A stretch of 47,142 bases of DNA from JBHIBD01 sp046758865. GTDB taxonomy: Bacteria > Planctomycetota > Brocadiia > Brocadiales > Bathyanammoxibiaceae. How positions within the stretch are numbered: the stretch's first letter is position 1; the number at the start of each line of letters is the position of its first letter. The stretch is taken from positions 1-47,142 of the forward strand of contig JBHIBD010000007.1 of NCBI GenBank assembly GCA_046758865.1, given 5' to 3'. This document shows, in pieces, positions 24,589 through 32,736 of the stretch. The notes beneath the pieces were generated by a model. The model saw only the letters and a list, made by a program, of their open reading frames with translations. It did no database searches and was not told the origin of the DNA. The translations under genes and the position numbers were made by a program.

Positions 24589-25956
24589 TTATACCTGGAA
24601 GAGTTCCGGCAGGTGTTTTTTTGTCTGCTCCAGCATTTCTTCGTTAGAGATTGTTGTAACCCTTCCCCGCGCATATTGTTCTGTTATCCATTCCTGTATC
24701 TTTAGTATACCGGGATGGGTTTTCGTCAGTTTGTTGTTCTGGGGGTTGAGACGGGTCTTTATCCAGTGCAGGATGCCAGCCGCCCCGGACTTGTCATTAA
24801 CTGCCACGCCGGGTGGTCTCTTGAGGAGCTTCCGTGTATCGAAGATGTTGTATATCTCTTCGTTTTTGAGGAGTCCGTCCAGGTGTATTCCTGCTAGGGA
24901 CACATTAAAGTTTTCACCTACCAGGGGTTGGTCGGGCGGAATCGTATGACCTAATTCCTTACAGAAATAGTTTGCGATGTCGGTGATTATGGTGGTGTCG
25001 ATGCTGTCGTCACCCCTTAGCATCATGTATTCAATCACCAATGCCTCGATGGGTGTGTTACCCGTGCGTTCCCCGATTCCCAGAAGTGTGCCGTTGGCGC
25101 CGCTGCATCCATACAGCCAGGCGTTGGAGGCGTTGGATACGGCGCGATGGAAGTCGTTGTGACCATGCCACTCCAGGTCCTTAGAGGGTACCCTTGCAAA
25201 GTGCGTAAGCCCGAAGATGATGCCAGCCACACTCCTTGGGAGCATTGCCCCTGGGAACCCAATGCCGTAACCCATGGTGTCACAGGCCCTAATCTTGACA
25301 GGCATCTTACTCTCCTCGGAGAGCTTCATAAGCTCCTTTGCAAACGGTGCGACAAAGCCGTAGAAATCGGCCCTTGTAATGTCCTCGAAGTGGCAGCGAG
25401 GGATTATCCCTTCCTCCAGGGCCGTACTGACAATGTCCAGATAATCCTTCATGGTCTGTTTTCGATTCTTGCGCAGCTTCAAGAATATATGGTAGTCCGA
25501 GGCGGAGGTCAGTATACCCGTCTCCTTAAGGCCCATCTCTTTTACCAGCTTAAAGTCTTTCTTGTTCGCCCTTATCCACCCGGTGACCTCTGGGTATTTG
25601 TACCCCCTTTCGAGGCACTTTGTTACCGCTTCCTTGTCCTTGTCAGAGTAGAGAAAGAACTCACACTGCCTTATCAGGCCGTTCTTCCCTCCAAGGTGGT
25701 GCAGCATGTCGTATAGGTCCACTATCTGTTTCACTGTAAATGGGGGGCGTGCCTGCTGTCCGTCGCGGAAGGTGGTGTCTGTTATCCATATCTCTTCCGG
25801 CGGCTCCATGGGGTTTAGCCTGAAGTTGAAGGGTATCTTTGGGACATGTCCGTAGGAGAATATTTCTCTATAGAGGTTGGGCTCTTCCAGCTCCTGGAGC
25901 GTAAAGATGTAGTCCTCCTGCACCAGACATCGCCTCCGGTTGTCAAATTGCAACAT
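24589..25956 (-). CDS. Citrate synthase candidate of the Re-type (homocitrate/isopropylmalate synthase family)
   Basis: A 455-residue protein of the DRE-TIM/HMGL-like family, which condenses acetyl-CoA with a 2-oxoacid. The signature ITDTTFRDGQQARPPFTV lies near residues 55-72, catalytic metal motif HGHNDFHRAVSNAS in the middle, and GIGERTGNTPIEAL later. The long N-terminus and the QQARPP variant resemble (Re)-citrate synthases described from Clostridium and Dehalococcoides rather than LeuA. No C-terminal regulatory domain of LeuA is present. Its operon position before succinyl-CoA synthetase, 2-oxoglutarate:ferredoxin oxidoreductase and fumarase genes strongly supports citrate formation from oxaloacetate. 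Isopropylmalate or homocitrate synthase remain possible. Confidence 0.78.
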   Translation of the reverse strand: MLQFDNRRRCLVQEDYIFTLQELEEPNLYREIFSYGHVPKIPFNFRLNPMEPPEEIWITDTTFRDGQQARPPFTVKQIVDLYDMLHHLGGKNGLIRQCEFFLYSDKDKEAVTKCLERGYKYPEVTGWIRANKKDFKLVKEMGLKETGILTSASDYHIFLKLRKNRKQTMKDYLDIVSTALEEGIIPRCHFEDITRADFYGFVAPFAKELMKLSEESKMPVKIRACDTMGYGIGFPGAMLPRSVAGIIFGLTHFARVPSKDLEWHGHNDFHRAVSNASNAWLYGCSGANGTLLGIGERTGNTPIEALVIEYMMLRGDDSIDTTIITDIANYFCKELGHTIPPDQPLVGENFNVSLAGIHLDGLLKNEEIYNIFDTRKLLKRPPGVAVNDKSGAAGILHWIKTRLNPQNNKLTKTHPGILKIQEWITEQYARGRVTTISNEEMLEQTKKHLPELFQV

Positions 25957-26401
25957 ATCCTAACTCCTTAAGAACATAAAGCTTATGAGCAATCAGCTTT
26001 ATAGTGCGTGCATGTTCAGCATGCGCGAATGTAGGGGTAAAAAGTATCTTAGCAGAGCAATGCTTTATCTGTCAAGGACAAAGCCCCTTGCCTACGGTGT
26101 GGTTACCGCCATTTTGTATGCTTAACGACTACCAGGGTCATCTAAAGCGGGGCCAGAAACCCGGTTTGGGTATGCTATCCTGATGGACGGCCTTATCCCC
26201 GTGTGTAGTCAGTAGGGTGCGTGATGGCACACCCCTACAGGCCTCTTTTGTCGGCAATATGGGGACGACTTTGTTGGCGGGACACTTCTGGCGCAAATTG
26301 CACCCCTATGGTTGGAATGTGGTGAATGGAAGATGGAGAGTTTTGTAAGAGGTCTTAATATTTTTTAATTTGGATTATGAGGTGGGCAAGGGAGTGGTTT
26401 A
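25957..26401. other. Intergenic gap with short palindromes
   Basis: About 445 bases with no supportable gene. It holds the putative promoter at 26046-26075 and a GTAGGGTGCGT... type palindrome (near 26213-26247) related to other intergenic repeats of this window. The region between promoter and citrate-synthase gene is about 90 bases. Confidence 0.5.
26046..26075 (-). promoter_or_regulatory. Putative sigma-70 promoter of the TCA operon
   Basis: On the minus strand TTGACA (26075-26070), an 18-base spacer, then TAAGAT (26051-26046). The -35 is perfect and the -10 has a single serious deviation. It would drive the citrate-synthase candidate and the long downstream operon. Confidence 0.55.
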
Positions 26402-27859
26402 TCAGCTATATTCAGCATCTTTCTCTTCTGCCAGTTCTTCCCTTTCAAATTCGGCTCCCATCACAGAGAAGAACCTCTTTTTAATGGCATCGGAGGTTAC
26501 CTTTAGTAAGGCCTTTTTGTCACTCGCCATTCCGAAGATGCCTAGCTCGATGCTGCCTGCCGCCATGGTAGGGTGTCCGCCGGCATTTTTCCCAAAGGCC
26601 TTTTGCATTAGGAGCCCCAGGTTTACCCTGGGGTCACGGCTTCGTGAGGATATGTATGCCTTGTCCTCACATATACCCGCAACTAGGACTGTGTCCACCC
26701 CTTCTAACTGCAACATTACTTCGGCTGCCTGGGGTAGGGCATCTCTGTCGGTTATAAATTCGACGAATGAGGCGAGGTAAGAGCCCCGAATCTCTCTGTT
26801 GCGGATGGCCCTGCCAATTATGTCCAAGGTCTCAGAACTCATAGGGGGGGTTTCTATTTCTTTTAAAAGGTTGAGGTTAATCAAGGGGGATAGGAATGCA
26901 ACGGCCTCCATATCTTCTGGAGTGGTGTTACGGGTGAAGCCATTGGTATCTACCTTTATCCCGTACAATAGGGCAGTGGCAAGTGATGGGTCTGGCTTTA
27001 TGTCAAAGAGTCTGATGTATCGGGTCATTATGGTGGAGGTAGCGCCTATCTTGGCCTCGATGTCTATAAAGCTGCCCTTTATCGTGTTTATATCTGTTTG
27101 ATGGTGGTCAATGATAATGTCTGGAATCGTTCCTTCCGGCAGGATGTTATTCTTGGACGGAGAGGAGGCCTCAATCAGGGCCACTTTTCCCGACTTGGAG
27201 ATTATTTCCTTTGCTTCTTCTGGGGAGGAGAGCTGGATTAACTCTGTCTCCATCAGGTTTACAAGGGCCCTGTTTTGTTGATGTCCGATGTTTCCTCCGT
27301 GGTATATAATGCCGTCTACTTCACACTTGTTGGCGATGCGTCTGAGGGCAAGTCCGGAGGCTATTGCATCGGGGTCGGGATTATCTTGCAAAAATATGGC
27401 GAGCCCCCTAGTATTTGCGCCCTTTATCTCCCTGGTCAGGGACATTATTGATTGTTTTTGTGTCGCAACCTCCAGTTCTTTCAATACCACCTTTGTGAGG
27501 GTGGCACAACCCTCTGCCACCTCGTTTGCACCATTCTGCATCATAACGTCGGTCTCATCTTGGTCTCTGGCTACTGTAAGCACGAATTTTTCCGGGTACT
27601 TATCTCTCACATTCTTAAGGGTCTTCAGATTCTCGTCAAAGTTTCTACCCAGGATGGCGATGGCTGTGGCATGTCCAAGATGGTTGGTGGCGAGTGGCAG
27701 TGTTGGGTCTGCCTGGACGGTCTCCATCTTTAGATTTAGCTGTTTTAGCTGATTTAGTATACCCTGGTCGCTTTCGTAGACCACGACCTCGTTGCCTCCT
27801 TCACACAGCCTCTGGGCAATGTCTTTGCCGGCCGGCCCGCAACCCAGTATTACATACAT
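26402..27859 (-). CDS. RCK/TrkA-N domain fused to DHH-DHHA1 phosphoesterase
   Basis: A 485-residue cytosolic fusion. Residues 1-120 form a Rossmann RCK/TrkA-N domain starting MYVILGCGPAGKDIAQRL, with a conserved acidic YESD. A DHH domain follows, with NPDPDAIASG and IIDHHQTD metal motifs, then a DHHA1 domain with SSRSRDPRVNLG and GGHPTMAAG. DHH/DHHA1 enzymes cleave phosphodiesters such as c-di-AMP, oligoribonucleotides or 3'-phosphoadenylates. The RCK part may bind NAD(H) or a nucleotide. I choose M14 of the longer frame as start because the -10 of the likely promoter covers the upstream ATG. Confidence 0.85.
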   Translation of the reverse strand: MYVILGCGPAGKDIAQRLCEGGNEVVVYESDQGILNQLKQLNLKMETVQADPTLPLATNHLGHATAIAILGRNFDENLKTLKNVRDKYPEKFVLTVARDQDETDVMMQNGANEVAEGCATLTKVVLKELEVATQKQSIMSLTREIKGANTRGLAIFLQDNPDPDAIASGLALRRIANKCEVDGIIYHGGNIGHQQNRALVNLMETELIQLSSPEEAKEIISKSGKVALIEASSPSKNNILPEGTIPDIIIDHHQTDINTIKGSFIDIEAKIGATSTIMTRYIRLFDIKPDPSLATALLYGIKVDTNGFTRNTTPEDMEAVAFLSPLINLNLLKEIETPPMSSETLDIIGRAIRNREIRGSYLASFVEFITDRDALPQAAEVMLQLEGVDTVLVAGICEDKAYISSRSRDPRVNLGLLMQKAFGKNAGGHPTMAAGSIELGIFGMASDKKALLKVTSDAIKKRFFSVMGAEFEREELAEEKDAEYS

Positions 27860-27896
27860 GTTATTTTTGGTGCCTGTTAACATATACAAAGACAAC

Positions 27897-27925
27897 ATTT
27901 TAGGTGAGTGGACTTACTTTGTCAA
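27897..27925 (-). promoter_or_regulatory. Sigma-70 promoter before the RCK-DHH gene
   Basis: TTGACA (27925-27920), 17-base spacer and TAAAAT (27902-27897) on the minus strand, close to consensus. The predicted transcription start near 27890 lies downstream of an in-frame ATG at 27898, so this promoter rules that ATG out and favours the start at 27859. Confidence 0.65.
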
Positions 27926-28022
27926 TACTTAGCTATAGCATTAAATTAAGGGCTGTTGCCAAACTGCCAGAATGGGCCAAAGAGACGTCGGGACGGTCAC
28001 CCCAATGGCATAATGTTAGAAG

Positions 28023-28083
28023 TCGTGCCAGAGGCAGGTCTGCCCTCCAAACTAACTGGCGGGCTTTCAGCCTACGGCGTGGC
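28023..28083 (-). repeat. Copy of the 9342-9524 repeat core
   Basis: Read on the minus strand, 28083-28042 is identical over 42 bases to 9392-9433. Similarity with more mismatches continues to about 28023. The flanks differ from those at 9342-9524, so only the core is shared. It lies in the gap between the RCK-DHH gene and the prepilin peptidase gene. Confidence 0.75.
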
Positions 28084-28153
28084 AAACCCACCTTCGGGTG
28101 ACTTTCCCCACTCTACTTCTTCGGCAACAGCCTAATTATACCCTTTTACATCC

Positions 28154-28294
28154 TTATAGGCTAATTTGTTGAGGGAACATCTTGAAATCACAAGGCTCTT
28201 TTGCTAGTATATGCTTTACCACAGTGCCAAGGATGTAAGCGCTTGGGTTTGTACCACTTATGATAACTCGATTGTATTTTGTTGACGCCCTGTG
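28154..28294 (-). pseudogene. Universal-stress-protein-like C-terminal remnant
   Basis: A minus-strand frame ending at a TAA (28154-28156) reads KYNRVIISGTNPSAYILGTV followed by VKHILAKEPCDFKMF. This resembles the C-terminal nucleotide-binding part of UspA-family proteins (G-x-I/V-LGSV-x-x-x-V-L-x-x-x-x-CPV). No start codon or upstream half is present before the prepilin peptidase start, so it looks like a gene fragment. Similarity is judged by eye only. Confidence 0.35.
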
Positions 28295-28324
28295 TTTCCC
28301 GTGGCCTAGGGGGATCTGATTGGA

Positions 28325-29197
28325 TTGGAAATCTGGACTTTATGTTTAATATTATTTGTAATCATTGGCCTGATAGTGGGGAGTTTTTTGAACGTTTGTA
28401 TCTTCCGCATACCGAGAAATGAGTCTATAGTCTCGCCAAGTTCCCACTGTCCCCTTTGCGGCAGGCCTATAGAGTGGTACGACAATATTCCACTGGTTAG
28501 CTATTTCTTGTTGTTGGGGGGCAAGTGTCGGTCGTGCAAGGGTGATATAGGTCTGCGCTATCCGCTAGTGGAGGCCCTGACGGGGCTGATGTTCGGGGCA
28601 TTCTTTTACTCGTTGGTCTTGCGGGCCGGTGAGCCGCTTTCTGTATATATGGCCTACAGTTTGTTGGGATGTGCCCTACTGGTATCCAGCTTTGTTGACG
28701 TAGAGTTGTATATAATCCCAAATGAGATTACCTATCTCGGGATGGCCTTTGGCCCTGTCTTTAGCTTCCTCTTTCCTGACCTGCACCACTCGTCAGGTTC
28801 TTATAGGGAGTTTGGCCTCTTGGGGGGTCAGAGGCTGGACGCCTTGGCCTCGTCGCTGTGCGGGATGTTGGTAGCGGGTGGACTTGTTCTCTTATTTGCT
28901 GTGTTGGGGCAGATAGCCTTTAGGAAGGAAGCAATGGGCATGGGTGATGTTAAGCTTATGGCCATGATGGGTGGTGTGATGGGATGGAAACTGGCCGTGA
29001 TAGTGTTCTTTCTTGCACCATTCTTTGCCCTCTTTGTAAGTATTCCGCTTCTTTTAACGGGGGGTCTGGGAGAGGGTCGTAAGGTACCTTATGCACCGTT
29101 TTTGTCTCTTGCTGCCTTGGTATCTATCCCCTTACAGGCACCCTTCATACAATTTCTGGATTCACGTATACAAATCTTTTCTCTTTTATGGTCATGA
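28325..29197 (+). CDS. pilD: Prepilin peptidase / N-methyltransferase (PilD/GspO type)
   Basis: A 290-residue polytopic inner-membrane aspartyl protease that cleaves the leader of type IV pilins and pseudopilins and methylates the new N-terminus. The N-terminal methylase part has GSFLNVCIFRIP and the two zinc-type CxxC motifs CPLC and CRSC. The protease Asp residues are in SFVDVELYIIPN and GMGDVKLMAMMG. The TTG start is preceded by AGGGGG 11 bases upstream. Its substrates are probably the prepilin-type proteins encoded between 38.7 and 42.6 kb. Confidence 0.93.
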   Translation: MEIWTLCLILFVIIGLIVGSFLNVCIFRIPRNESIVSPSSHCPLCGRPIEWYDNIPLVSYFLLLGGKCRSCKGDIGLRYPLVEALTGLMFGAFFYSLVLRAGEPLSVYMAYSLLGCALLVSSFVDVELYIIPNEITYLGMAFGPVFSFLFPDLHHSSGSYREFGLLGGQRLDALASSLCGMLVAGGLVLLFAVLGQIAFRKEAMGMGDVKLMAMMGGVMGWKLAVIVFFLAPFFALFVSIPLLLTGGLGEGRKVPYAPFLSLAALVSIPLQAPFIQFLDSRIQIFSLLWS

Positions 29198-29260
29198 GGG
29201 GGTCCCTTGGGTTTTCCCTGTAGAGGATGCTTTTTATAAGCTTCTAACAAGGAGAAACGT

Positions 29261-29923
29261 ATGCCTATTAAACGTTCATCGTCGGTTCTATTGACAGCCT
29301 CCGTTATTGCTTTTATGGGTATATTTTTCAGCGGTTGTGCTGGGCAGCAGAAGGCCCTTGAGCAGGAGCTGGCACAGCGGGAAGAGGACGTTCAGGAGCT
29401 CCAAGCGCAGAACGCCGAATTGCAGGCGCGACTGGTGGAAAAGGATGCAGAGGCCGCGGAAGAGCTTGCAAGGCTACAGGACTCGAGACAAACGCTGGAG
29501 GCTGCACTTGCGGGTACGGGAGCTGCGGTCAAAACAAGGGGCAGTGAGCTCGTGGTCTCATTACCTGCCGTCAAGCTCTTTGGTCCGGGTCAATACAAGC
29601 TTAAGCGTGGGGCAAAAAGGCCCCTCTCCGAGATAGCCAAGGTGATAAACGGCCGCTTTCCTTCGGCTATGATAAGGGTGGAGGGTCATACAGACAATAC
29701 GCCTATAAAGAAGTTAAAGGATAAGTTTGAGTCCAACTGGGAGCTCTCGTCCGCCCGCGCTGCCTCTGTGCTCCATTTCTTTATAGACAAGGGCCGGATA
29801 GACCCGAAGAGGGTATATCTTGCGGGTTTCGGAAAATATCATCCCGTCAGCAACAACAAAACGGCTTCTGGAAGGCAGAAGAATAGAAGGGTAGAGATTG
29901 TAGTATTGACCGGTGGGGGGTAA
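29261..29923 (+). CDS. OmpA-family peptidoglycan-associated lipoprotein
   Basis: A 220-residue protein with a lipoprotein signal (FFSGCAG, Cys at about 26), a coiled coil at about residues 30-85 (QKALEQELAQREEDVQELQA), and a C-terminal OmpA domain with VEGHTDNTPIK, NWELSSARAASV, LAGFGKYHP and KNRRVEIVV. It should bind peptidoglycan from the envelope side, as do OmpA/MotB-like proteins. A strong ribosome binding site (AAGGAG) precedes the ATG. The gene stands between pilD and hisH without obvious functional link. Confidence 0.92.
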   Translation: MPIKRSSSVLLTASVIAFMGIFFSGCAGQQKALEQELAQREEDVQELQAQNAELQARLVEKDAEAAEELARLQDSRQTLEAALAGTGAAVKTRGSELVVSLPAVKLFGPGQYKLKRGAKRPLSEIAKVINGRFPSAMIRVEGHTDNTPIKKLKDKFESNWELSSARAASVLHFFIDKGRIDPKRVYLAGFGKYHPVSNNKTASGRQKNRRVEIVVLTGGG

Positions 29924-29932
29924 GGGTGGTAT

Positions 29933-30535
29933 ATGATAGCCATTGTTGATTATGGTATGGGCAACCTGAGGAGTGTCCAGAAGGCCGTGGAGAAGGTTGG
30001 TTTTGATTCGGTTTTGGTGAGTAGGCCCGAGGAGCTGGAGGGCGTTGAGAAGATAGTGCTCCCGGGAGTGGGGGCGTTTAAGGACGCCATGCAAGGGCTC
30101 AAGGACAGGGGCCTGATTGAGCCTATACTCACACATATTAGGGAAGGGAGGCCCTACCTCGGGATATGTCTGGGCCTTCAAATCCTCTTTACAGAGAGTG
30201 CGGAGGACGGGCCTTGTAAGGGCCTAGATGTGATTCCCGGAAAGGTAGTCAGATTCCAGGAAGACCACCTCAAGATACCCCATATGGGATGGAACCAAGT
30301 ATCATTCGAGAGGGATGCGCCAATAGCCAGGGATATCCCTCAGGACTCTTATATGTACTTCGTGCACTCCTACTATGTGTGTCCAGATGACCCGCACGTA
30401 GTAGCTGCTGTCACTGAATACGGCAGGAAGTTCCCTTCTATTATATGGAAGGACAACACATTTGCTACCCAGTTTCATCCTGAAAAGAGCCAGATGAATG
30501 GACTGACCCTTCTAAGGAATTTTGCCGGCGTGTGA
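29933..30535 (+). CDS. hisH: Imidazole glycerol phosphate synthase, glutamine amidotransferase subunit
   Basis: A 200-residue class I glutaminase subunit that supplies ammonia to HisF. The start is IAIVDYGMGNLRSVQKA; the catalytic Cys79 is in LGICLGLQILF and the His/Glu pair in QFHPEKSQ. It starts 9 bases after the OmpA-family gene, and hisA lies 1.3 kb downstream. HisF is not in the window. Confidence 0.95.
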   Translation: MIAIVDYGMGNLRSVQKAVEKVGFDSVLVSRPEELEGVEKIVLPGVGAFKDAMQGLKDRGLIEPILTHIREGRPYLGICLGLQILFTESAEDGPCKGLDVIPGKVVRFQEDHLKIPHMGWNQVSFERDAPIARDIPQDSYMYFVHSYYVCPDDPHVVAAVTEYGRKFPSIIWKDNTFATQFHPEKSQMNGLTLLRNFAGV

Positions 30536-30556
30536 GTCTTGATAAGGAGAAGAAAT

Positions 30557-30973
30557 ATGAAAACCTACGCAGTAAGAGTTGGACTCACTGTATTCCTTTC
30601 ATTTTTTATGTTGGCTTTGGTTGATAAGGCTGCCTGTGCTGATATATCTACCGGTTGGAGGGGTTTTGTACTGGGTGTCCAAGAGGATATCTATGATGAT
30701 GTGTTTAAGGTGGAGAATATAGATTTCTTGAAAAATGGGGATTTAAGGGTAAAGGCAAGGATAAGGAATAAAAGCAGGACAGAGGCCAGTATCGCCCTTA
30801 GCATAGCCTTTTTTGATCGAGAAAAGGCGTTGCTTGTGGCCGTCTCCTTCGCACCCCGTTTTCTCATGGGTGGTGATGTTGAACATGCAGAACTTGATGT
30901 ACCTGGAGGCGGCGAGGTGTATGGCCGTGTTAGATACTATCAGATTAGTATCGTGGAGAGGGCAGAGTGGTAG
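30557..30973 (+). CDS. Small secreted protein, unknown function
   Basis: A 138-residue protein with a signal peptide (start MKTYAVRVGLTVFLSF, cleavage near ACA-DIS). The mature part has alternating strands, with KVENIDFLKNGDLRVKARIR and a late EVYGRVRYYQI, like a small beta-sandwich exported domain. The ATG at 30557 is favoured over TTG 30539 by an AAGGAG 6 bases upstream. It is 21 bases downstream of hisH; relation to histidine synthesis is unlikely. No family recognised. Confidence 0.7.
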   Translation: MKTYAVRVGLTVFLSFFMLALVDKAACADISTGWRGFVLGVQEDIYDDVFKVENIDFLKNGDLRVKARIRNKSRTEASIALSIAFFDREKALLVAVSFAPRFLMGGDVEHAELDVPGGGEVYGRVRYYQISIVERAEW

Positions 30974-31211
30974 TTGGTGTCAACAGTCCCAGGTCTCAGG
31001 TGTTTGTAGTCCGTGCAATACACTACTCAAGACACCAAGCAACACTGTTTACCAGGAGGGCTTATATTTCTCAAAAAAGCCCTTGACTATAAAGGGTCTT
31101 TCTGTGAGACTGTATTTGTTATTACCCTCTCCCTGCATAAACATGTGTCTGTAATAACGCCCGACCACAAGAGGGGCCTAAATTTTTAATGAAGAAGGAG
31201 AAAAGGAAAGG

Positions 31212-31553
31212 ATGAGTAGAACACTAAAGTACTTTGCTGCGATTCTGTTTCTTACAGCACTCACCTGGAATACAAACCTCGTAGAGGCAGGGGTTCTTTT
31301 GAGAGATTGCAAGATAAGAACAATAGGAGCCTACAAGGACGTTATACAGGTGCAAGTAAGTTTCAAGAGTGAAGGCGAGGAAAAGAACATCCGCTTCCAG
31401 TTGGAAAGCCCTCATAACCCTTACGCCAGTGCACAACTGTCCCTATTGCGCGACGCGCTTATCTTCCGGAAAGAAGCAGATGTACTGGTGGAAGAGGTCA
31501 AGAAGAAGTCTTTAATACTGGGGGTCTCATTATCTCAGAAGACACGTTCCTAA
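31212..31553 (+). CDS. Small secreted protein, unknown function
   Basis: A 113-residue protein with a signal peptide (LKYFAAILFLTALTW, cleavage near VEA-G). The mature part is short and beta-rich with one Cys and a KKKSLILGVSLS tail. An AAGGAG-like region (GAAAAGGAAAGG) precedes the ATG. It lies between two gaps of 238 and 320 bases without other genes. I see no similarity to a known family. Confidence 0.6.
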   Translation: MSRTLKYFAAILFLTALTWNTNLVEAGVLLRDCKIRTIGAYKDVIQVQVSFKSEGEEKNIRFQLESPHNPYASAQLSLLRDALIFRKEADVLVEEVKKKSLILGVSLSQKTRS

Positions 31554-31873
31554 AGGATAGGATGAGCTTGAAGTATAATTCAAGAGAAAAGATCGGGTGC
31601 CTTTGACCTGTAAGATGTGAAATAAAAACGCGCAGGCCTAATCCGCACTGGGTAAATGGCCTTTCCGTTCCTCAACACAAAAACTTCCCGCCCCCGGTAA
31701 TTATCAGCAGCTCTAGGCCAGCCTATTGTGTTTCTCATTTATTGTTGTCCCAAGATTATTCGTAGGTTATTATCAACGGAGCATTGTAGGGAGAAGCGGG
31801 GGGTAATCGGGGATGGCATCCGTCTCATGTGGATTGCCCCGTTTTCCAGGCTATTTACGAGTAAATTATTAAT
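31554..31873. other. Intergenic gap before hisA
   Basis: 320 bases without a supportable gene. It is A/T-rich in places and I see no clear promoter or hairpin with U-tract; the hisA ATG has no good ribosome binding site. Confidence 0.45.
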
Positions 31874-32596
31874 ATGCTGATAATTCCCGCCATTGACCTG
31901 AGGGGAGGCAGGTGCGTCAGGCTGACCCGTGGGCGTTTTGAGGAGGAAACGGTCTACTTTGCGGACCCCGTCCAACCCGCCCTAAAGTGGCAGCGGGAGG
32001 GGGCGGAGTACCTCCATGTGGTAGACCTAGATGGTGCCCTTGAGGGCAAGCCGAGGAATCTCGAGGTGCTAAGGCGAATCGTTGAGGCTGTGGATATACC
32101 CATCCAGTTTGGCGGTGGTATAAGGGCCGTTGACGTGGCGCGGCAGGTCCTCGAGCTGGGTGTGGACAGGGTTATACTGGGCACAAAGGCCGTTGACTCC
32201 CCAGAGCTGGTGAGGGGGCTCTGCGCCAGATACCCAGACCGTGTCGCCGTGGGTCTTGACCAGAGGGGGGGGAGGGTGGCAGTGAAAGGATGGGTAGAAT
32301 CCTCCGAGCTTTCATTTATAGAGGTAGCAAAGCGGGTGGAGGGGTTCAAGCCCCGTGCACTTATATTTACCGATATATCCAGGGACGGGATGCTGGGGGG
32401 CCCTAACATGGACTTGCTAAAGGAACTCCTTGAAGCCGTAAAGGTGCCTATTATCGTCTCTGGAGGTATCGCTACGCTTGATGATATTAAAGCCCTCTTG
32501 GAGTTGCCTGTAGAGGGCGCCATAATAGGTAAGGCACTATACACCGGTGCAATAAGCCTTTCCAAGGCCATAGAGGCATCTAGGACCACCCTGTAA
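31874..32596 (+). CDS. hisA: Phosphoribosyl-ProFAR isomerase
   Basis: A 240-residue (beta/alpha)8-barrel that isomerises ProFAR to PRFAR before the HisFH step. The first catalytic Asp is in IPAIDLRGGRCV, HVVDLDGALEGKP follows, and the second catalytic Asp is in FTDISRDGMLGGPN; the phosphate-binding loop is IVSGGIATLDD. Length is normal. The other his genes of this window are at 9.7-13.2 kb and 29.9 kb, so the pathway is dispersed here. Confidence 0.95.
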   Translation: MLIIPAIDLRGGRCVRLTRGRFEEETVYFADPVQPALKWQREGAEYLHVVDLDGALEGKPRNLEVLRRIVEAVDIPIQFGGGIRAVDVARQVLELGVDRVILGTKAVDSPELVRGLCARYPDRVAVGLDQRGGRVAVKGWVESSELSFIEVAKRVEGFKPRALIFTDISRDGMLGGPNMDLLKELLEAVKVPIIVSGGIATLDDIKALLELPVEGAIIGKALYTGAISLSKAIEASRTTL

Positions 32597-32736
32597 CCCC
32601 CTGATTTCTTTCTTTTTATTTATTGCACCATGTTTATATACTCTACAAATCCTAGGGTCCTGCCTCTTGATATTTTGTCCCAAGTTTGCTAGATTTATGC
32701 GTCCACGCTTGGGATTTATGATTTCTGGAGGTAAAA

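Noticed and set aside
23403..24674. Longer sucC starting at ATG 24674
   Set aside because: It would overlap the citrate-synthase-like gene by 86 bases and add 34 residues with no family match; TTG 24572 gives the standard N-terminus.
25035..25716. Long plus- and minus-strand frames inside the citrate-synthase-like gene
   Set aside because: They are shadow frames of a well-supported gene with family motifs in another frame.
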